Below, piece after piece: positions 6,859 through 11,288 of a stretch of 11,288 nucleotides of DNA (position 1 is its first letter; the number at the start of each line of letters is the position of its first letter). The translations under genes and the position numbers were made by a program. The notes below the pieces were generated by a model. That model did no database searches. It was not told the DNA's origin and saw only the letters and a list, made by a program, of their open reading frames with translations. Source of the stretch: Acidobacteriota bacterium (GTDB lineage: Bacteria; Acidobacteriota; Terriglobia; Acidiferrales; UBA7541); assembly GCA_028876695.1 (NCBI GenBank), contig JAGWRH010000040.1:1-11288 (forward strand), in the 5' to 3' direction.

Positions 6859-8262
6859 ATGAGCAATCGCAGTCTGGAAGATGTCTTAAAAGCTGCCGGA
6901 AACCCCGTGAACATGCTCCGCAATTCACAGATCGGAGCCTATGTGTATCCGGTAGTTCCCCCGGAGTATTCCAATTGGCGCGACGAACAGCGCGCCTGGC
7001 GCGAGACCGCCGTGCTCTTCGATCAGTCTCATCACATGGCGAATATCTATGTGAAAGGGCCGGACGCCCTGAAGATGCTCTCCTTTCTCGCCACCAATAG
7101 CTTCGCCAAGTTTCCAGTGGACCGAGCCAAGCAGTTTGCGCCCTGCAGCTATGATGGGTATGTAATCGGCGACGGCATACTCTTCCATCTCGAACCGAAT
7201 CATCTGGTCTTCGTCGGTCGCGCTCCCGCCGCCAACTGGATCGAATTCCACGCCGCCACTGGCGGATACAAGGTTGAGATTACCAAAGACGACCGTTCGC
7301 CCTCGAACCCGCGCGGCAAGGCCGTGGTTCGCACCTGCTACCGCTATCAGATTCAGGGACCCAATGCGCCGCAGATCATCGATCGGCTGAATGGCGGCCC
7401 CGCGCCCGACATCAAGTTTTTCAACATGGGCTACATCAACGTCGCCGGACGCAAGGTTCGTGCGCTGCGCCACGGCATGGCCGGCGCCCCGGGACTTGAA
7501 ATCTGGGGTCCGTACGAGGAGCGCGAGGAGATCAAGGCAGCCATCGTCGAAGCCGGCAAGGATTTCGGCCTGCGCGAAGTCGGCTCTCGCGCCTATGCCA
7601 CCAATACATTGGAGTCCGGCTGGATCCCATCGCCGCTTCCGGCGGTTTACACCGGCGAAAAAATGAGGGCGTTTCGCCAGTGGCTCCCGGCCGATAGCTA
7701 CGAAGCCACCGGCTCGATCGGCGGCAGCTTCTCTTCCAATAATATTGAAGACTATTACGTAACGCCGTACGAGATGGGCTATGGCCCGTTCGTCAAGTTC
7801 GATCACGACTTCATCGGCCGCGAAGCGCTGGAGAAAGTGGCCGCGCAGCCGCAGCGCAAAAAGGTCACTTTCGCGTGGAATCCCGAGGATGTGCTGAAAG
7901 TATTCGCCTCGCTCTTCAAGCAAGGCGATCCGTACAAGTACATCGACCTGCCGCTGTCGAACTACACCTCGGCCACCTACGACAGAGTCACCGCGCACGG
8001 CAAGAACGTGGGCCTCTCGATGTTCAGCGGCTACAGCTACAACGAGCGTTCCATGCTATCGCTTGGCGTGGTCGATCCGGATATCGAGGTCGGCAACGAC
8101 GTGGTGATCACCTGGGGTGAAGAAGGCGGCGGTTCGAAAAAGACCACCGTCGAGCGTCACAAGCAGATCGAAATCCGCGCGCGAGTCAGCCCCGTGCCGT
8201 ACTCCGAAACGGTTCGCAAGGAGTACGCGCCCGGTTGGCGCACCGCGCAAGCCGCTCGCTAA
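6859..8262 (+). CDS. ligM: LigM/DesA-type tetrahydrofolate-dependent aryl O-demethylase (GcvT-fold aminomethyltransferase family)
   Basis: It moves the methyl of a methoxylated aromatic acid (vanillate, 3-O-methylgallate or syringate in characterised relatives) to tetrahydrofolate, giving 5-methyl-THF and a phenol, in the cytoplasm. The 467-residue length matches the roughly 470 of Sphingobium LigM, longer than GcvT or DmdA. Motifs strongly like LigM are LRNSQIGAYVYPVV (20-33), LFDQSHHM (53-60), VGRAPAANW (119-127), RHGMAGAPGLEIWGPYE (204-220), GSRAYATNTLESGWIPSPLP (242-261) and MFSGYSYNE (388-396). From memory, LigM uses Tyr31, His60, Arg122 and catalytic Tyr247; the equivalents here, Tyr30, His59, Arg121 and Tyr246, are all present one position earlier. 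The start at 6859 follows AGGAGAGG with eight bases; an upstream ATG at 6751 would add 36 unrelated residues. A strong terminator follows. LigM and DesA cannot be told apart by eye, so the substrate is open. Confidence 0.88.
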   Translation: MSNRSLEDVLKAAGNPVNMLRNSQIGAYVYPVVPPEYSNWRDEQRAWRETAVLFDQSHHMANIYVKGPDALKMLSFLATNSFAKFPVDRAKQFAPCSYDGYVIGDGILFHLEPNHLVFVGRAPAANWIEFHAATGGYKVEITKDDRSPSNPRGKAVVRTCYRYQIQGPNAPQIIDRLNGGPAPDIKFFNMGYINVAGRKVRALRHGMAGAPGLEIWGPYEEREEIKAAIVEAGKDFGLREVGSRAYATNTLESGWIPSPLPAVYTGEKMRAFRQWLPADSYEATGSIGGSFSSNNIEDYYVTPYEMGYGPFVKFDHDFIGREALEKVAAQPQRKKVTFAWNPEDVLKVFASLFKQGDPYKYIDLPLSNYTSATYDRVTAHGKNVGLSMFSGYSYNERSMLSLGVVDPDIEVGNDVVITWGEEGGGSKKTTVERHKQIEIRARVSPVPYSETVRKEYAPGWRTAQAAR

Positions 8263-8297
8263 GCTGCTGTTCGCTCGCGGTGTTGAACGTGAATAGC

Positions 8298-8332
8298 GGG
8301 GCGGATCCTTTGCTCGATCCGCCCTTTTGTTT
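8298..8332 (+). terminator. Strong intrinsic terminator after the O-demethylase gene
   Basis: A 9-bp perfect stem (GGGCGGATC at 8299-8307, GATCCGCCC at 8316-8324) with an 8-base loop, followed directly by TTTTGTTT. It lies 36 bases past the stop codon and separates the O-demethylase transcript from the methyltransferase/methionine-synthase unit. Confidence 0.88.
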
Positions 8333-8385
8333 GCCCGCTCATGAGTATGTTCTAGCTGTGCTACGGACCGCCCCAACAATCGCGC

Positions 8386-8415
8386 TTGTCCTCGCCTGTC
8401 GAACTTACATATCAT
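8386..8415 (+). promoter_or_regulatory. Promoter candidate for the methyltransferase/methionine-synthase unit
   Basis: TTGTCC (8386-8391), 18 bases, TATCAT (8410-8415): 4/6 and 5/6 of the sigma70-type consensus. It lies after the terminator and about 73 bases before the start codon at 8489, where a promoter is needed. Confidence 0.45.
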
Positions 8416-8433
8416 CCCAAGGCTTGCCGCGCG

Positions 8434-8457
8434 CGTCCCGATGTGACATTCGGGACG
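8434..8457. repeat. Perfect 8-bp inverted repeat CGTCCCGA-N8-TCGGGACG in the leader
   Basis: The arms are 8434-8441 and 8450-8457, with an eight-base centre TGTGACAT. It starts 18 bases after the candidate -10 box and ends 31 bases before the start codon at 8489, so it would lie in the 5' leader. It may be an RNA hairpin or a dimeric operator. No T-run follows. I cannot match it to a known methionine or SAM riboswitch. Confidence 0.55.
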
Positions 8458-8488
8458 ATATCGAAAACGCTGCGCCCGGGCCAAAAGC

Positions 8489-9937
8489 ATGATTCTGCAT
8501 CTCAACCACACGCGGCGCGAATCCGCCGCAACAACGACCACCGAAGTGGTCAGCGCCGTTCTCGCGCTGCTCGCGGGGAAAGATATGGAGCCGGCGCAGT
8601 TCGCGCGCTTGCAGATCTACCTCGATTGGCTGCAGTACAAGCACAACTTTCGCGAGCCGGTCGCGGTCACCTTGCCGCCCGGCAATCGCGACAGCCGCTT
8701 TCCCAGCGAAATTCGCATCGATTCGCGGCAAGTGGCTCCCGGCGCGTTTTTGGAGACGCTGCGCAAAGCGATCTGCTCGGCGAAGGCCGCGGAAAAAGGT
8801 TCCGCCGGACGCCTGTATCTCGAAGAATTTCAGTCCTTCCGCGACAGCATCGCGTGGCAATTCAACCGGCTGTATTGGCAGCGTCTCAAAGAATGGGAAC
8901 GTGCCACTGGCAAGCCCTACGAACAGGCGCTGCCCGGCGGCAAGTCCGACGGCCACAATCCCGAAGCCATTTCCGATTCCGTGGCCGAGTTCTGGACCTT
9001 GCTCAAGGATCTGGAAACGCGCAACCAGCTTCCGCCCGAAGTCTTCCTGCTGGAAATTGGCGTGGGCATGGGCACGCGCGCGCGCATGTGGCTCGACTGT
9101 TTCGCTCAAATCGATCGCGATCGCGGCACGAACTTTTATCCCCGCCTGCGTCTCTTGCTCGGCGATTATTCGCTTTCGACTCTCGAACGCTCCCGCTCCT
9201 CGCTCAAAGAGCATCTGGAATTGTGCAGCTCCATCGCCCTCGACGCGCTCGACCCCATCAAAACCCTCTCGTTCCTTCGCCACAAGATCCTCTACGTCCA
9301 CTCCACCAACACCTATGACAATCTTCCCGACGAAGAGGTCGTCTGGCGCGGCAATCGCATCTACTGGGTCTGGGCGCGCGCCTATTTGACGGGTGAGGAC
9401 GCCGCGCGCATCGCAGCGCTGTGCGATCTTCCGGTCGCCGACGTCACCCGAACGATTCACCGCTTGCTCGACGTCGGCCCCGAGTGCCTGTCCGATCGCG
9501 CCAAGGGTGTCCTTTTTTGGATGGAAGTCTGGAACGCCCTGCGCACCGAGGAGCGGCTCGTCGACACTCTTGAACTGCCCGACGTCACTTACCCTGCGGG
9601 CTTAAGCGCCACGCAAATGGAAGATATTCTCCAGGACGCGCCCGGCGATTTGCGCTTTCACCTCAGCACCGGCGCGCTCGAAAGTTTTCGCAATACGCTC
9701 CCGTTGCTGCATCCGCGGGGCTATCTGCAGGTACAGGATATTTTCGTCACCGATCTGCACGAATACGCGATGGGTTTTCACGGACCGGGGAAATTGGACG
9801 GCTCCATCGTAAACTGGGTCAATGGCGCGCTCCTTCGCGAGGTCGCCGAGCGCTCCGGCTACAACATTCACTTCGTGCCATTCAAATACCGGCCGGAGTC
9901 CAAAACGTCGATTCTCTACACGACGCAACGGGAGTAA
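8489..9937 (+). CDS. Class I SAM-dependent methyltransferase-like protein of unfamiliar family
   Basis: A 482-residue protein. Residues 188-197, LEIGVGMGTR, form a SAM-binding motif I, with LGDYS (224-228) where the second strand's acidic residue is expected. VHSTNTYDNLPDEEV (270-284) resembles the N-x-FDALP region of MidA/NDUFAF7-type methyltransferases, though the overall likeness is faint. Residues 1-170 are a helical N-terminal domain and the C-terminal 170 residues carry no motif I know. No signal peptide or membrane segment is seen. The ATG at 8489 is the first possible start in frame (a TGA lies at 8444-8446) but lacks a clear ribosome site; ATG at 8585 (residue 33), preceded by GGGGAAAG, is an alternative. 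It ends four bases before the core methionine synthase, so the two are almost surely co-translated. Its acceptor is unknown. Confidence 0.72.
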   Translation: MILHLNHTRRESAATTTTEVVSAVLALLAGKDMEPAQFARLQIYLDWLQYKHNFREPVAVTLPPGNRDSRFPSEIRIDSRQVAPGAFLETLRKAICSAKAAEKGSAGRLYLEEFQSFRDSIAWQFNRLYWQRLKEWERATGKPYEQALPGGKSDGHNPEAISDSVAEFWTLLKDLETRNQLPPEVFLLEIGVGMGTRARMWLDCFAQIDRDRGTNFYPRLRLLLGDYSLSTLERSRSSLKEHLELCSSIALDALDPIKTLSFLRHKILYVHSTNTYDNLPDEEVVWRGNRIYWVWARAYLTGEDAARIAALCDLPVADVTRTIHRLLDVGPECLSDRAKGVLFWMEVWNALRTEERLVDTLELPDVTYPAGLSATQMEDILQDAPGDLRFHLSTGALESFRNTLPLLHPRGYLQVQDIFVTDLHEYAMGFHGPGKLDGSIVNWVNGALLREVAERSGYNIHFVPFKYRPESKTSILYTTQRE

Positions 9938-9941
9938 CTCG

Positions 9942-10943
9942 ATGAAGCTTCCTCTGCTTCCCACCACGACGGTCGGCAGCTATTCCATGCCCGGATGGCT
10001 CGAACGCCTGAAGACCGACTATTTCGCGCGCCGCATCAGCCGCAATGATCTCGATGATATCCACGACACGGTGGTCAAAGCCGCGATTAAGGACCAGGAA
10101 ATCGCCGGCCTCGATATCGTCACCGATGGCGAACTGCGCCGCGACAATATGATCGACTATTTCATCGAACGCCTCCCCGGCGTGCAGATCGACCGTTCGT
10201 CGAAAAAGTTTTACTACGATTTTTACGATAGCGAAGTCGTGGGGAAAATCCCCATGGCTTCGCTGGGCCTGGCGCAGGATTTCAAGTTCTTGCTCGAATA
10301 CACTGAGCGCGTTCCCAAGATTTGTATCACCGGACCGCATTCTCTCACCAAGCGTATTCGCAACAAGCACTATCCCAGCGAAGCGGCTCTCGCTACCGAC
10401 GTCGCTCGGGTCATGAACATGGAACTCAAAGAGTTGGCCAAGGCCGGCGCCAAGATGATTCAGATCGACGAGCCGTATTACTCCGGCTTCCCCGAGGACC
10501 TCGATTGGGGCATTGGCGTCCTGAACATTCTCGTCGATGGAGTGGACGCCAAAATTGCCGTGCACATCTGCTACGGCAATCGATACGGGAAACCTTCCTG
10601 GGAGGGAAGCTATCGCTATCTCTTTCCACGCATTCTCGACGCGAAAATCCAGCAGCTCAGCCTGGAGTTCGCTCGCCGCGGAGGCGAGGATTTGGAACTG
10701 TTCCGTGAATTTAACGTCCCGTTCGAGTTGGGCGCCGGCGTGATTGATGTGAAAACGCATCTCGCCGAGACGCCCGATATTGTGGCTCAGCGGATTCGCA
10801 AAATAATCGAGTTCGTTCCTGCCGATCGCGTCGTGATACTCCCGGATTGCGGCCTGTTCCATGTTCCGCGCGACGTGGCCTTCGCCAAGCTGCGCGCGAT
10901 GGTCCAGGGCGCGCAGATCGTGCGCAAGGAACTTTGCGGCTAA
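9942..10943 (+). CDS. Core MetE-type (cobalamin-independent) methionine synthase, C-terminal catalytic domain only
   Basis: It probably moves a methyl group to homocysteine, forming methionine. The 333-residue protein corresponds only to the zinc-bearing catalytic barrel of MetE (about 750 residues), with no N-terminal domain. The PTTTVGSYSMP start (7-17), DGELRRDNM (62-70) and QIDEPYYS (174-181) are family marks. The zinc ligands are complete: His208 and Cys210 in VHICYGN, Glu242 in LSLEFARR and Cys303 in LPDCGLF. Short forms (core MetE, MesA-D) are known in archaea and some bacteria, and several take methyl groups from donors other than folate. The start at 9942 follows GGAG, which overlaps the end of the upstream gene; a longer frame from 9822 lies inside that gene. 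It is four bases after the methyltransferase and one gene from the O-demethylase, so 5-methyl-THF or another C1 donor is a natural guess, but unproven. Confidence 0.85.
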   Translation: MKLPLLPTTTVGSYSMPGWLERLKTDYFARRISRNDLDDIHDTVVKAAIKDQEIAGLDIVTDGELRRDNMIDYFIERLPGVQIDRSSKKFYYDFYDSEVVGKIPMASLGLAQDFKFLLEYTERVPKICITGPHSLTKRIRNKHYPSEAALATDVARVMNMELKELAKAGAKMIQIDEPYYSGFPEDLDWGIGVLNILVDGVDAKIAVHICYGNRYGKPSWEGSYRYLFPRILDAKIQQLSLEFARRGGEDLELFREFNVPFELGAGVIDVKTHLAETPDIVAQRIRKIIEFVPADRVVILPDCGLFHVPRDVAFAKLRAMVQGAQIVRKELCG

Positions 10944-10989
10944 GCAAGTTCGGGGTTTCCGGCCACCGGCCCTTGCGGCTGCGTAATCG

Positions 10990-11018
10990 CACAGTTCGCT
11001 CGCCTGTGGTATCTTTTT
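10990..11018 (+). terminator. Weak terminator candidate after the methionine synthase
   Basis: A 5-bp stem (CACAG at 10990-10994, CTGTG at 11004-11008) with a nine-base loop, then GTATC and five Ts (11014-11018). The stem is short and not flush with the T-run. Confidence 0.2.
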
Positions 11019-11072
11019 AGCTGCTAGGGTTTCCGGCGCGCCCGCTGAGCCTTCCGTAGTTTCGAAAATTAC

Positions 11073-11101
11073 TAGACACCATCTGTTCACTCGGATAGGA
11101 T
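11073..11101 (+). promoter_or_regulatory. Promoter candidate for the right-edge gene
   Basis: TAGACA (11073-11078), 17 bases, TAGGAT (11096-11101): 5/6 and 4/6 of the sigma70-type consensus, just before a ribosome-site-like GGGGGAAAG and the ATG at 11121. The implied leader is only about a dozen bases. Confidence 0.4.
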
Positions 11102-11120
11102 GCCGCGCGGGGGAAAGTTT

Positions 11121-11288
11121 ATGGAAGCGAGCGCGCCACTCCTGCCGAACCAGCCGGCTCCTCCCTTGCGGAGTATTTCTACAGCTGGCGTCCACGTTTC
11201 CGAGCGGCGGGAGTTTTGGGAATCGGGCGGGAGTTTCCTGTTCGGTCCGCTCCAGCTGGAACAGCAGACCAGCGACCCCTTCGACGCG
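11121..11288 (+). CDS. Partial gene of unknown function, open to the right edge (56 codons)
   Basis: The ATG at 11121 is preceded by GGGGGAAAG about seven bases away and by a good promoter candidate. The frame stays open for 56 codons to the window end. The visible peptide has a Pro/Ala-rich start (LLPNQPAPPLRS), then VSERREFWESGGSFLFGPLQ and an acidic-polar end. There is no signal peptide or membrane segment in this part and I do not recognise a family. A chance frame of this length is possible in GC-rich DNA, but the upstream signals argue for a gene. Confidence 0.5.
   Translation, partial: MEASAPLLPNQPAPPLRSISTAGVHVSERREFWESGGSFLFGPLQLEQQTSDPFDA

Noticed and set aside
6925..7998. 357-residue minus-strand frame inside the O-demethylase gene
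   Set aside because: It is antisense to a gene with clear conserved motifs, has no family likeness, and arises from codon bias in GC-rich DNA.
6859..8262. Glycine-cleavage T protein or DMSP demethylase (DmdA) as identity of the O-demethylase
   Set aside because: Same fold, but the length of 467 and the LigM-type motifs with Tyr30, His59, Arg121 and Tyr246 fit the aryl O-demethylases better.
8405..9460. 351-residue minus-strand frame over the methyltransferase gene
   Set aside because: The plus-strand frame carries the SAM motif and couples to the next gene; the antisense frame has no recognisable motif.
9882..11195. 437-residue minus-strand frame over the methionine synthase
   Set aside because: It is antisense to a gene with intact zinc ligands; no recognisable motif and no ribosome site of note.
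1..11288. CRISPR array, insertion sequence, tRNA or rRNA gene
   Set aside because: No regularly spaced repeats, transposase-like frame, terminal inverted repeats or RNA-gene signatures were seen by eye.

Overview
The window holds eight clear protein genes, one of them cut by the left edge, plus one further partial gene at the right edge and one candidate small ORF. It suggests a Gram-negative heterotroph with high GC content. Evidence for Gram-negative is a porin with an aromatic C-terminus and several proteins with cleavable export signals. Strong AAGGAGG-type ribosome binding sites precede most genes. The gene style fits a soil bacterium such as an acidobacterium or a proteobacterium, but this taxonomic guess is inference; no rRNA or tRNA gene is present to settle it.

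Left block (1-2742, minus strand): an exported PQQ-type sorbosone/glucose dehydrogenase, then a secreted YbhB/YbcL (PEBP-fold) protein, then an aldehyde dehydrogenase running off the window. The short gaps (41 and 58 bases) suggest one operon, perhaps periplasmic oxidation of a sugar or alcohol followed by cytoplasmic aldehyde oxidation.

Centre (3047-6373): a GTG-initiated HxlR-family regulator with an N-terminal Cys6 is divergent from a saccharopine-dehydrogenase-like NAD(P)-binding oxidoreductase. The 177-base gap between them carries a TACT-A-AGTA palindrome and a direct repeat, probably the operator. A large porin with an Ala/Pro-rich, coiled-coil N-terminal region lies convergent to the oxidoreductase, and a hairpin terminator separates them. 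Upstream of the porin is a roughly 490-base region with a plausible 51-residue secreted small ORF.

Right block (6859-10943, plus strand): a LigM/DesA-type tetrahydrofolate-dependent aryl O-demethylase, a strong intrinsic terminator, then a promoter-like element and a perfect 8-bp inverted repeat. These lead into a two-gene unit: an unfamiliar SAM-dependent methyltransferase-like protein and a short 'core' MetE-type methionine synthase. Together these suggest a C1 circuit. Methyl groups taken from methoxylated aromatics such as vanillate, syringate or 3-O-methylgallate enter 5-methyl-THF, pass to homocysteine, and may be used through SAM by the neighbouring methyltransferase. This circuit, and the role of the methyltransferase, are the most interesting points of the window. 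A last partial gene starts at 11121 behind a good promoter candidate.
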